The notes under the pieces are model-generated. The model was given only the letters and a program-made list of their open reading frames with translations, was not told the origin of the DNA and made no database searches. The translations under genes and the position numbers were made by a program. Positions 1 through 7,577 of a stretch of DNA of 64,000 bases are shown piece by piece. Positions within the stretch are counted from its first letter, which is position 1, and every line of letters starts with the position of its first letter. The stretch is from Sphaerotilus microaerophilus (GTDB lineage: Bacteria; Pseudomonadota; Gammaproteobacteria; Burkholderiales; Burkholderiaceae_C): assembly GCF_023734135.1 (NCBI RefSeq), contig NZ_AP025730.1, positions 5,146,001-5,210,000 of the forward strand, given 5' to 3'.

Positions 1-471
1 GCGCTCGGAACGCAGCGCCTCGTCGCTGTCGAAGGGGTAGATGATGAACAGCGGGCCCTTGTCGCGCACCGGCATGGGCTGATCATCCATCAGCCGCGCC
101 AGCACGACCGGGTAGCGCTTGCAGTCCTCGACCGGCAGCGTCACCTTGTAGTCGTTGAGCGCCACGGCACGCAGGGTCTGCCCCTTGGCGCCCACGGCGG
201 CCAGCACGTCGCGCAGCAGCGGGCCGGTGAACTTGCGCGCGGCCGGGTACCAGGGGGTGCGGGTGCTGAAGCTGTGCTGCGGCAGGGCGGCGAGCATCGC
301 CATGTCGAACTCGGCCCGGGCGGCCGCGTTCTTCTCGCCGATCAGCCCGCCGATCGTCAGCACGACACGCCCCTGCGGGCGGTCGAGCGCGCTCGCGGGC
401 CGCCACAGTGCCGCCGCCAGGGCGGCGCCCAGCAGCACGCGCCGACGCGGTATCGCAAAGGAAGGATTCAT
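1..471 (-). CDS. Molybdopterin-dependent oxidoreductase-like protein (3' end outside window)
   Basis: The first 157 residues of an exported protein; the C-terminus lies beyond the window. An N-terminal RRR stretch followed by a hydrophobic Ala/Leu segment (about residues 9-27) is a signal peptide. The mature part has features of the small oxidoreductase molybdopterin-binding family: TPWYP near residue 72, a LLRDVLAAVGA stretch, ALNDYKV, and a conserved VRDKGPLFIIYPFD block near the end. The ATG at 471 is chosen because GGAGG stands just upstream. These short family members lack the full sulfite-oxidase architecture and their substrate is unknown; many lie beside signalling genes. Family assignment is fairly firm, function is not. 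Confidence 0.7.
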   Translation of the reverse strand, partial: MNPSFAIPRRRVLLGAALAAALWRPASALDRPQGRVVLTIGGLIGEKNAAARAEFDMAMLAALPQHSFSTRTPWYPAARKFTGPLLRDVLAAVGAKGQTLRAVALNDYKVTLPVEDCKRYPVVLARLMDDQPMPVRDKGPLFIIYPFDSDEALRSER

Positions 472-531
472 CTCGGCCTCCATGGGCGCAAACGCGACGC
501 AGCCCGCCCGTGACGGACGGGGAACCGAAGA

Positions 532-852
532 TCAGCCGAAGTGGCAGATGTAGTGGTAGGGGGCGCCTTCGACGCGGATCTCGAAGCTCGCGTTGCCCGG
601 CACGCTGAAGCGCTCGCCCGGGCCGAAGGTCTGCCAGTCGGCAGCGCCGGGCAGCTTGACGCTGCAGGAGCCGGCGACGGTTTCCATGATCTCGGGGGCG
701 CCGGTGTTGAACACCAGCGAGGCCGGCAGGATCACGCCGACGCTCTTCTTCGTGCCGTCGGCCAGCGTGATGGAGTAGGACACGCAGCGCCCGTCGAAGT
801 AGACGTTGGCCTGGGTCTGGACGGAAACGTTCGCGATCTGCTGAGTGCTCAT
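532..852 (-). CDS. ppnP: Pyrimidine/purine nucleoside phosphorylase
   Basis: A 106-residue single-domain cupin of the DUF1255/YaiE family, now known as PpnP, which cleaves several nucleosides with phosphate to free base and ribose 1-phosphate in the cytoplasm. Length matches the family (about 95-105) and the family pattern is present: NVYFDGRC near residue 17, SVGVILP, FNTGAPEIMETVAGSC in the middle, and a C-terminal FEIRVEGAPYHYICHFG. It stands alone, 183 bp from the end of the exopolysaccharide operon, and probably has its own promoter. Confidence 0.9.
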   Translation of the reverse strand: MSTQQIANVSVQTQANVYFDGRCVSYSITLADGTKKSVGVILPASLVFNTGAPEIMETVAGSCSVKLPGAADWQTFGPGERFSVPGNASFEIRVEGAPYHYICHFG

Positions 853-917
853 GGGAAGAAGGGCTGACGTGGTTGAACCCGGACGGGCGAGCCCGGATTC
901 TAGGGAGCCTGCGCCAT

Positions 918-1005
918 CCCCTTGAGGGGGCTGAGCGGGACAGGAAGGCGTCCCTGCGGACGGCTTCCTGCCAGCGAAGGCCGAGCGGCCTGCAGGCCGC
1001 TCGGC
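918..1005 (-). terminator. Three consecutive inverted repeats at the 3' end of the exopolysaccharide operon
   Basis: Just past the last gene of the operon lie CCCC-TTGA-GGGG (918-929), a 13-bp stem with one mismatch at 941-953/958-970 around CTGC, and a perfect 11-bp stem at 980-990/995-1005 around TGCA. No T-run follows on the minus strand, so this is either a stem-only terminator or an mRNA 3'-protecting structure. The stems are seen; the role is inferred from position. Confidence 0.5.
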
Positions 1006-1035
1006 TGGAACGGCGTCAGCCGCAACGGGGGTGGG

Positions 1036-3339
1036 TCACTTCTCTGCGGCGCTGAACTTCAGCGTCGTGCCGCTGGTGGCGGTGACGATCCAGTTCGTCG
1101 CGTCGTAGCTGACCTTGCCCCGGCCCGAGGTGATGATCGGCATCATGTAGGCGCTGCGCGGCAGCAGCCAGGTCATGTCCGTCAGCGAGGTCGGGTGGCT
1201 GGCGGTGAAGTTGCCGAAGCCGAACACCGTGCTGGCGCTCCAGGTCACGCCCAGGCGGCGCTGGTTGAACTGCGCCAGCTGCGTCATCGTGTACCAGTTG
1301 AACTGGCCGGCCGCCTTGAGCGTGTCCGCCCGGGTCAGCAGCGCGTTCACCACCGGCAGGTGACCCCGCGCACCCGGCGGGTGGTTGTAGAACAGCCGGT
1401 TGGTGCGGTGGTTGACGACGAAGCTCTGCAGGTCCTGCAGCCACTGGCTGGTGGTGGCATCGGTGACGCCGAAGTCCTCGAACTCCTCGAAGGTCGCGTA
1501 CTTGCCCTGGGGCGCGATCGGGAAGCTCCACAGCTTCTGCGTCAGCCGCGCCCCGTTGCGCCAGGAGCGCACGGCGGAGGTGCCGGTGTCGCCGACGAAG
1601 TACATGCCGACGACGCCATGCCCCTCCAGCCAGTTGACCGCCCAGCTCGGGTTGTTGCCCTGCGGCGCCGAGTACTCGGTGGTGGTCTTGCCGTACAGGC
1701 GCTCCACCGCCGCCACGTTCAGCTGCACCCACGGCAGGTAGGTGGCGGCGTTGGTCTCGTCGGCCCCCAGGCCATAGAGGTCATGGTTCCAGCCGCCGTG
1801 CGCCGCCAGCTCGTGGTTGGCCGCGAGCGCGTCGACGCGCTTGAACTGGGTCTGCGACGCAGTGTTGCTGTCCAGCAGCATGCCCAGCCCGTCGCCCTGC
1901 GTCACGGTGTCCGGACCGGCGGTGAAGTGGATGGAGAACGGCCCGCGCCTGAGCACCGTGGTCGTGTCCATCAGCGCCTTCATGTCGGTGTTCAGGTCGT
2001 CCCCGTCATCGACGTGCCAGTTGTAGACCAGCCCGCCGACGCCCTTGGGCTGCGCCGACATCACCGGCGCCTTGACCACGTCGGTCGCGAACAGGTTGAG
2101 GAAGCCGTGCAGCGGGGCCGCGTCGGTGCCGATCGCCTTGAAGTAGCCCAGCGGCATGTTGACGAACATCACCTTGCCGCTGCCCACCGTGCGCGTGCCC
2201 GCCACCAGGCCGTGGTCTGGCGAGGTGAGCAGCGGCGTGCCGGCGTAGCTGCCCTGCGTGACGTAGCTGAAGTAGCTCACCGGGCCGTAGGCGTAGCCGC
2301 TGATGGCCTGCAGCGCCGTGCTGGTGGCCGCCGCGGTGACCAGCGTGCCCGCGGAGGTGGTGCTGGTGGTGGTGCTGGTGGTCCCCGGGCTGCTGAGCAG
2401 CTTGGTCAGCAGGCTGCTCCAGGACGTGGCCGTGCTGACCTTGGACAGCAAGCGCAGCGCACTGGTGGTGGAGGTGGTGGTGCTGGTCTTCGACAGCGTG
2501 CTGGTCGTGCCGGCCACGGTCACCGTGGTGGTGGCCGGAGCGCTGCTGGTGGTCGGCGCGGACAGCGCATCCAGCGCGTTCAGGCCGAGCAGGTCGCGCA
2601 CCAGCTGGGTCTGCGCCAGGCGCACGTTGCGCGAGCTCGCGTCGATGCGCTTGAGCGCCCGGGCCTCGATGAAGGGACGCATCGCCTTGCTGCCACCCGC
2701 ATCGCTGCTGCTGGCGGTCACGAACGCCGCGGTGCTGGTGGTGCTGGCCGACAGCGTGGTGGTGGCCGTCCAGGGCACGTACTTGCCCGGGGGCAGGTGC
2801 AGCGCATCCAGCTGGGCCTGCGTGCCCACCGCCGGCCCGAAGCCGACCATGCGGTCCAGCAGGGTGTCGTAGAGCACGTAGTCGACGCCGGCCAGGGCCG
2901 AGAAGCGCGACTTGCCGGCGGCGTAGAAGCCGGTGTCGGTGAGCGCGCCGGCGTCATAGACCAGCATCAGCTTGCCGCCCAGGTTGGCGTACTGGGTCAC
3001 GGCGGCCACCACCGCGTCGCTGGCGGTGATGTGGGCGCTGTCGGGCAGGATCATGCCGGCGATCTGCGCGGCCGCGGCGCTGCCCAGCGCGATGAACTGG
3101 CTGTCCGTCATTGTTCGGATGCGGATGCCCTCCTCGGCGGCCGAGTCGGTCCAGACCTGCACGGGCCAGCTGGTCGCGCTGGCGCCATCGGGCACCAGCA
3201 GCACCAGGGTGTCACGCGCCACGGCAGCGTGCGCCAGCGGCGCCATCAGGCCGGCGCCGACCAGCAGGGCCGCGGCCAAGGCCTTGAGGCGGCGCGGTGC
3301 CCGGTGCGGGGAAGCAGCAGGGGGTTTTGACAGTGTCAT
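1036..3339 (-). CDS. Secreted polysaccharide-deacetylase-like protein with Ser/Thr-rich insert (paralogue of the 7578-9695 gene)
   Basis: A 767-residue exported protein and last gene of the operon. It has an N-terminal signal (Ala/Leu-rich, ending AHA), then an alpha/beta domain containing LMLVYDAG, then a divergent NodB-like deacetylase region with NWHVDDGDD (likely metal aspartates), LAAHGGWNHD (likely metal histidines), EYSAPQGN, and YNHPPG. It aligns along its length with the 705-residue protein at 7578-9695, but carries about 80 residues (DNA about 2317-2559) made almost only of Thr, Ser and Ala that the paralogue lacks. ATG 3339 is preferred to upstream starts because AGAGGA precedes it. 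Presumed role: N-deacetylation or hydrolysis of the polymer in the periplasm or at the surface. Fold assignment is by motif; substrate unknown. Confidence 0.65.
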   Translation of the reverse strand: MTLSKPPAASPHRAPRRLKALAAALLVGAGLMAPLAHAAVARDTLVLLVPDGASATSWPVQVWTDSAAEEGIRIRTMTDSQFIALGSAAAAQIAGMILPDSAHITASDAVVAAVTQYANLGGKLMLVYDAGALTDTGFYAAGKSRFSALAGVDYVLYDTLLDRMVGFGPAVGTQAQLDALHLPPGKYVPWTATTTLSASTTSTAAFVTASSSDAGGSKAMRPFIEARALKRIDASSRNVRLAQTQLVRDLLGLNALDALSAPTTSSAPATTTVTVAGTTSTLSKTSTTTSTTSALRLLSKVSTATSWSSLLTKLLSSPGTTSTTTSTTSAGTLVTAAATSTALQAISGYAYGPVSYFSYVTQGSYAGTPLLTSPDHGLVAGTRTVGSGKVMFVNMPLGYFKAIGTDAAPLHGFLNLFATDVVKAPVMSAQPKGVGGLVYNWHVDDGDDLNTDMKALMDTTTVLRRGPFSIHFTAGPDTVTQGDGLGMLLDSNTASQTQFKRVDALAANHELAAHGGWNHDLYGLGADETNAATYLPWVQLNVAAVERLYGKTTTEYSAPQGNNPSWAVNWLEGHGVVGMYFVGDTGTSAVRSWRNGARLTQKLWSFPIAPQGKYATFEEFEDFGVTDATTSQWLQDLQSFVVNHRTNRLFYNHPPGARGHLPVVNALLTRADTLKAAGQFNWYTMTQLAQFNQRRLGVTWSASTVFGFGNFTASHPTSLTDMTWLLPRSAYMMPIITSGRGKVSYDATNWIVTATSGTTLKFSAAEK

Positions 3340-3350
3340 GGCGAGTCCTC

Positions 3351-4658
3351 TCAACGGTCAGGGGTGGAAACGGAAAGCGGTGTGGATAGGGCGGGCGGGG
3401 CCGGAGCCGGGTCGGGCAGCGGCGCCTGCGGCGGCCCGGGTTCGGCCAGCCAGAGCAGCCACAGCAGGTCGCTGACCTGGAAGGGCCAGGGGAACGGCGG
3501 GGGGCCGGCCAGCCAGGCGCGGCGGGCCCGCGCCACCCAGTCGGCCGCAGCACCGGCGTCGCCGCTGCAGTGCGCCGCCACCGCGGCAGCGGGCCACCAG
3601 AAGCCGGCCGGGTCGACGTTGCGCGCGGCCCAGTGGCGCTCGGGTGTGTGCCAGGCCGCCGCGGCGCGCTGCCAGGCGGCGCGGTCGCGGGTGACCTGCG
3701 CCGGGTCGCGCCCGGCGGGCCCCCACAGCAGCGGCCAGGCCTGCGCCATGCTGTCCGGGTACCAGCGCGCCAGGCGGGTGGCCGGGCCGTTCAGGCTGAC
3801 GCGCCAGAGCCCGGCGGACCCGTCCCAGAGCGAGCGCTGCAGGGCGTCCTGCGTGCGCTGCGCCTGGTGGCGGCTCACCGCCGCGCCGGCCGCATCGCCC
3901 CAGGCCTCGGCCTGCAGCTGCGCCAGCGCCCGCCAGCCCGCGGCCACCTCCACCGCGTCCATCAGGTAGGCCACCGGGTGGTCGGCCTTGGCCCAGCTCA
4001 GGCCCTCGGTCTGCTGCAGCGTGGCCAGCGTGGCTGCGGCCACGTCGAAGGCCGCACGCAGCGCCGGCTCGCGCAGCAGCGCCGCGTCGCCGCCGTGGCG
4101 CAGGTAGGCCTGCGCCATCAGGAAGAAGGACGCCAGGGTGCTGTCCACCGCGTCGATCTGGCGGCAGTGGCGTGCGTCGATGTCGGCCGGGCAGGCCGAC
4201 TGCTGCGATCCGTCGGCCAGCACCCAGCGGTCGTGCAGCACGCCCCGGTCCGGGCCGGACAGGGGCAGCTGCGCGGCCTGCCAGCGCAGCCAGTCGGCCG
4301 CCTCGCGGCGCATCGTCGCATCCACCCGCAGGGCGCCGACGAAGCCCAGGTTGGCCTCATAGGCGGCCACGTGGTGCCAGGTGCGCCCGCGCCGGTCCAC
4401 GTGCGCAGCCCCCAGGCTGCGGCGCACCGCACCGTGGGTGGCGCGGCCCGGTGCGCGCACCACCAGGCGGCGCATGGTCAGCACCGCCGCGTCCCGGAAG
4501 GCCGGGTCGACCAGGTTGCCCGCCGGGCAGGCGCTGTCGATGGGCGGCGTGGCGAGGGCGGCCGGCGGGTCCTGCGCCAGCGCGCCGCCGGCCCACGCGG
4601 CGAAGAGCAGCGCGCCAATGGCGCGCGCGGCACGGACAAGGGGGTGTCGTACGCGCAC
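3351..4658 (-). CDS. Secreted alpha-helical protein, possible six-hairpin glycosidase
   Basis: A 435-residue protein with a signal peptide (residues about 9-28, ending ALAQ). The mature part is a succession of Trp- and Ala-rich helical stretches (YEANLGFVGALRVDA, DAVDSTLASFFLMAQAYLRHGGD, YLMDAVEVAAGWRALAQL, WYPDSMAQAWPLLWG), a pattern like (alpha/alpha)6 barrel glycoside hydrolases and lyases. Exopolysaccharide operons often encode such a hydrolase, such as BcsZ in cellulose loci. The C-terminus is Pro-rich (PLPDPAPAPPALS). It starts 1 bp downstream of the membrane-protein gene and ends 11 bp before the next start, so it is within the operon. No catalytic acid can be named with confidence; a non-enzymatic role is possible. 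Confidence 0.55.
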   Translation of the reverse strand: MRVRHPLVRAARAIGALLFAAWAGGALAQDPPAALATPPIDSACPAGNLVDPAFRDAAVLTMRRLVVRAPGRATHGAVRRSLGAAHVDRRGRTWHHVAAYEANLGFVGALRVDATMRREAADWLRWQAAQLPLSGPDRGVLHDRWVLADGSQQSACPADIDARHCRQIDAVDSTLASFFLMAQAYLRHGGDAALLREPALRAAFDVAAATLATLQQTEGLSWAKADHPVAYLMDAVEVAAGWRALAQLQAEAWGDAAGAAVSRHQAQRTQDALQRSLWDGSAGLWRVSLNGPATRLARWYPDSMAQAWPLLWGPAGRDPAQVTRDRAAWQRAAAAWHTPERHWAARNVDPAGFWWPAAAVAAHCSGDAGAAADWVARARRAWLAGPPPFPWPFQVSDLLWLLWLAEPGPPQAPLPDPAPAPPALSTPLSVSTPDR

Positions 4659-4659
4659 G

Positions 4660-5532
4660 TCAGGCTCCCAGCCGCAGCGAGCGCTGGTTGGCCCAGCTCA
4701 TCGCCCAGCCATAGATCGCCACGAAGCCGATGATGGCCACCATGACGCCGAACATCAGGTGCAGCAGCGGCATGGCCAGCACGCCGAAGGTGGCGATCAC
4801 CAGCGCGTGCAGCGCATACAGCAGCGGCGCCAGCAGCAGCAGCCAGCCCCAGGTGAGCCCGGTCACCGCCAGGCGCTGCGCCCAGGTCACCGAGAAGAGG
4901 TAGTACGTGCCCAGGTGGATCCAGGGCGCCAGCAGCATCAGCGACCAGCACTGCTGCAGGCCGTTGCCGATGTGGTCATCCACCGAGTGCGGGAAGCTCG
5001 CCGGCCAGAGCCAGAAGAAGAACACCGCCGCACCCTGGATCAGGGCGCAGAAGCGCAACAGGTAGGCGCCGGGCCGCGCGGCATCGGGCAGGCGGCCGAC
5101 GGCCCACCACAGCAGGGCCACGCCCAGCGCGTTGCCGGCCAGCGTGAGGTCCTGCGGCGCCGAGACGGCCAGGCTCACCCGGGGCGCGCCCATGTGCCAG
5201 GGCATCAGGCCCGGCTCGATGCGCGCCGACCAGCGCCCGCCCAGGCCCATCTGGTCGAGCCACCACACCAGCTGCGTCGCCCAGGCCTGGCCGATCCACT
5301 CGCGCAGCGCCACCAGCAGCAGCGTGAGCGCCAGCGCCAGCAGCGTGCTGTGCAGCAGCCGGCCACGCGGCAGCTGCAGGCCCCAGATCGAGCGGTGCAT
5401 CACGCTGCGCGCGCTGCGCTGGCCGCGCCGGTCCAGCTCGCCCAGCACGGCGTGCTGCAGCGAATGCTGGAAGACAGGGCCACGGCGCCGCGGGGCCGGG
5501 GCACGGGTCAGGAATCGCATGAAGACGCTCAC
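4660..5532 (-). CDS. Integral membrane protein of exopolysaccharide operon
   Basis: A 290-residue protein with about six hydrophobic segments: LLHSTLLALALTLLLVAL (around 58-75), NALGVALLWWAVG, the region FCALIQGAAVFFFWLW, SLMLLAPWIHLGTYYLF, TWGWLLLLAPLLYALHALVI and LLHLMFGVMVAIIGFVAIYGWAM near the end. The N-terminal 55 residues are basic and probably cytoplasmic. It is not recognised as a known family. The position between the YaiO-like barrel and the putative hydrolase, with 10-bp and 1-bp spacings, makes it part of the polymer system, perhaps as a partner of the glycosyltransferase or an acyl donor channel, but that is inference only. Confidence 0.55.
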   Translation of the reverse strand: MSVFMRFLTRAPAPRRRGPVFQHSLQHAVLGELDRRGQRSARSVMHRSIWGLQLPRGRLLHSTLLALALTLLLVALREWIGQAWATQLVWWLDQMGLGGRWSARIEPGLMPWHMGAPRVSLAVSAPQDLTLAGNALGVALLWWAVGRLPDAARPGAYLLRFCALIQGAAVFFFWLWPASFPHSVDDHIGNGLQQCWSLMLLAPWIHLGTYYLFSVTWAQRLAVTGLTWGWLLLLAPLLYALHALVIATFGVLAMPLLHLMFGVMVAIIGFVAIYGWAMSWANQRSLRLGA

Positions 5533-5542
5533 CGTTGGGCGC

Positions 5543-6370
5543 TCACATCTGCATGAACAGACCGCCGCCCAGCGTGTTGCGGCGGTAGGTCGGGTTGCTG
5601 TAGTGCTCGGCGCGCAGCAGCAGGCCCCAGCCCGGGTCGACCCACCAGCGCCAGTCGAGCCCGACCGTCGTGCTGCGGAAGTCCACCATCAGCGGGCTGC
5701 CCGCGCCCAGCGCCTGCCAGGCCTCGGTGCCGCGCGCGGCGCGCAGGGCGAGAACCTGCTCGCCCTCGCGGCCCAGCGTGGCCGCCAGGTAGGGCATGCG
5801 CGAGTGCACGCCGCCAGGCTGGCTGCGGTTGAAGCTGCTGCCGGCCTCCAGCACGACGAAGCCGTTGACGTAGTAGTTGGCCGACACGCGCAGGCCGGTG
5901 TCGGAGCGGCTGCCGTCGTAGAGCGCGCGGTAGCCCCCCAGCGTGGTGACGAACTGGCGCCGCAGCCCCCACTTGCGCGAGACCGAGGCATCGACCCGCT
6001 TGCGCGCCCAGTTCGGCCCGCCCCAGCCGCCCAGCAGCGTGGCGCTGCCGAACCAGGCCTCGCTGAACTCCTGGGTGAGGCCCAGCCCGGCCACGCCGCC
6101 GGTCTCGCCGAACTTCTTTTCCGACAGCAGCTCGGCCGCCAGCAGCGTGCCCGGCTGCGCCGACCAGTTGGCGCGCAGATTCGCCGCCGTGCCGCGCGGC
6201 AGGCCGGCGCTCAGTTCGCTCTGGTTGCCCAGCAGTTCCACACTGGCGCGCTGCGGCTGGCGCAGGCCGGGCTCGGCGGCGTGAGCGCGCCCGCAGGCCA
6301 GCCCCGTGCCCAACAGCAGGGCCGTGGTCATGGCCAGGGTGGCCCGCGAGGGGTTCTTCGGGTCACGCAT
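5543..6370 (-). CDS. YaiO-family outer-membrane beta-barrel protein
   Basis: A 275-residue exported protein with a signal peptide (about residues 10-31, ending AHA) and a mature part of alternating beta strands: SVELLGNQSELSAG, TNLRANWS-type repeats, ATLLGGWGGPNWARK, LRVSANYYVNGFVVLEAGSS and GWGLLLRAEHYSNP, closing with an aromatic/hydrophobic end LFMQM. This is the pattern of the YaiO barrel family. ATG 6370 overlaps the end of the epimerase gene by 8 bp and has GAGGAG 8 bases upstream. In an operon with a glycosyltransferase and deacetylases but no BcsC/PgaA/AlgK-AlgE pair, this is the only candidate export pore for the polymer. Confidence 0.75.
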   Translation of the reverse strand: MRDPKNPSRATLAMTTALLLGTGLACGRAHAAEPGLRQPQRASVELLGNQSELSAGLPRGTAANLRANWSAQPGTLLAAELLSEKKFGETGGVAGLGLTQEFSEAWFGSATLLGGWGGPNWARKRVDASVSRKWGLRRQFVTTLGGYRALYDGSRSDTGLRVSANYYVNGFVVLEAGSSFNRSQPGGVHSRMPYLAATLGREGEQVLALRAARGTEAWQALGAGSPLMVDFRSTTVGLDWRWWVDPGWGLLLRAEHYSNPTYRRNTLGGGLFMQM

Positions 6371-7571
6371 GTTCAACGCTCCTCGGCTCGGCGGCCGGCG
6401 AGTGGCCCAGGTCCTGCTGCAGCACGTCGGCGATGCGGCGCGCGGTGGTCCCGTCGCCGAAGGGATTGACCGCCTCGCGCATGCGCTGCAGTGCGGCGGG
6501 CTGGCGCAGCAGGCCGTCCACCGTGGCGACGATGTGGGCCCGGTCGGTGCCGACGATCAGGCCGGCCCCGGCGTCGATCAACTCCGGCCGCTCGGTGGTG
6601 TTGCGCAGCACCAGCACCGGGCAGCTCAGGGCCGCGCCCTCCTCCTGGATGCCGCCGGAATCGGTCAGCGCCAGCGTACTGTTGCGCAGGCACCAGAGCA
6701 GCGCCGGGTAGTCCAGCGGCGGGCACAGCGTCAGGCGACCCTCCAGCTCGTGCACCAGCGGGCCCAGCTCGGCGTAGACCGCATCGCTGACCGCCGGGTT
6801 GCCGTGCACCGGCCAGACCACCGCCAGGTCCGGGTGGGCGCGCAGCAGGTCGGCCACGCTGCGGGCGATGTTCCCGATGCCCTCGCCCCAGTTCTCGCGC
6901 CGGTGCGCGGTCACGGTGATGAGCTTCCAGCCGGCGTAGCGCAGGCCGGTGCGCAGCGCGTCCAGCTCGGCGGGCAGCACCGAGCGGCCCTGGCCGAGCA
7001 GCGCCTCGACGCGGGCGGTGCCGGCCAGTGCCGCGTCCACCGCGGTGTTGCCCACGGTGTGCACGCCCTGGTCGGGCACGCCCTCGTGGCGCAGGTTGGC
7101 CGCCGCCTTGGACGTGGGCGCGAAGTGCCAGTGCGCCAGGCGCGCCGTCAGCTCGCGGTTCATCTCCTCGGGGAAGGGCTCGCGGTGGTTGAAGGTGCGC
7201 AGCCCCGCCTCCACGTGCCCGATCGGCACGCCCTGGTAGAAGGCCGCCTGGGCCGACGCCAGCGTGCTGGTGGTGTCGCCGTGCACCAGCACCGCGCTGG
7301 GCTGCACCGCGTCGAAGATCTCGCCCAGGCGCTCCAGCAGCAGCGCGTTCAGGTGCGCCAGGCTGCCGTTGCTGCGCTTGAGGATGACCTCGTGCTCCGG
7401 CTCGATGCCGAAGAACTCGTACAGCGGCTGCGCCATCTCGCGGTGCTGGCCGGTGTGCACCCAGGCCACCGGCAGGCCGCGGCGGCGCAGCTCACCGTGC
7501 ACGGGCGCCATCTTGATGATCTCGGGACGGGTGCCGACGGAAATGACGATGGGGCGTTCCATGGTGGTCAT
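6363..7571 (-). CDS. wecB: UDP-N-acetylglucosamine 2-epimerase (non-hydrolysing)
   Basis: A 402-residue cytoplasmic enzyme that interconverts UDP-GlcNAc and UDP-ManNAc. Family motifs are all present in order: VGTRPEIIKMAP at the N-terminus, HTGQH, HGDTTSTLA, HVEAGLRTF, PFPEEMNR, TAHRREN near residue 220, and DSGGIQEE near residue 303, plus a C-terminal PFGDG. Length is normal (about 375-400). It is placed between the long deacetylase gene (6 bp upstream) and the barrel gene (8-bp overlap), so it supplies the polymer pathway. This points to a ManNAc-containing or ManNAc-derived (for example ManNAcA) polymer, though a dehydrogenase for ManNAcA is not in the operon. Confidence 0.93.
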   Translation of the reverse strand: MTTMERPIVISVGTRPEIIKMAPVHGELRRRGLPVAWVHTGQHREMAQPLYEFFGIEPEHEVILKRSNGSLAHLNALLLERLGEIFDAVQPSAVLVHGDTTSTLASAQAAFYQGVPIGHVEAGLRTFNHREPFPEEMNRELTARLAHWHFAPTSKAAANLRHEGVPDQGVHTVGNTAVDAALAGTARVEALLGQGRSVLPAELDALRTGLRYAGWKLITVTAHRRENWGEGIGNIARSVADLLRAHPDLAVVWPVHGNPAVSDAVYAELGPLVHELEGRLTLCPPLDYPALLWCLRNSTLALTDSGGIQEEGAALSCPVLVLRNTTERPELIDAGAGLIVGTDRAHIVATVDGLLRQPAALQRMREAVNPFGDGTTARRIADVLQQDLGHSPAAEPRSVEHA

Positions 7572-7577
7572 CGGTTC

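Noticed and set aside
922..3330. Long open plus-strand frame of about 800 codons
   Set aside because: Antisense to the deacetylase-like gene; Arg/Gly/Ala-rich translation with no motif. Such frames are common in 70% G+C DNA.
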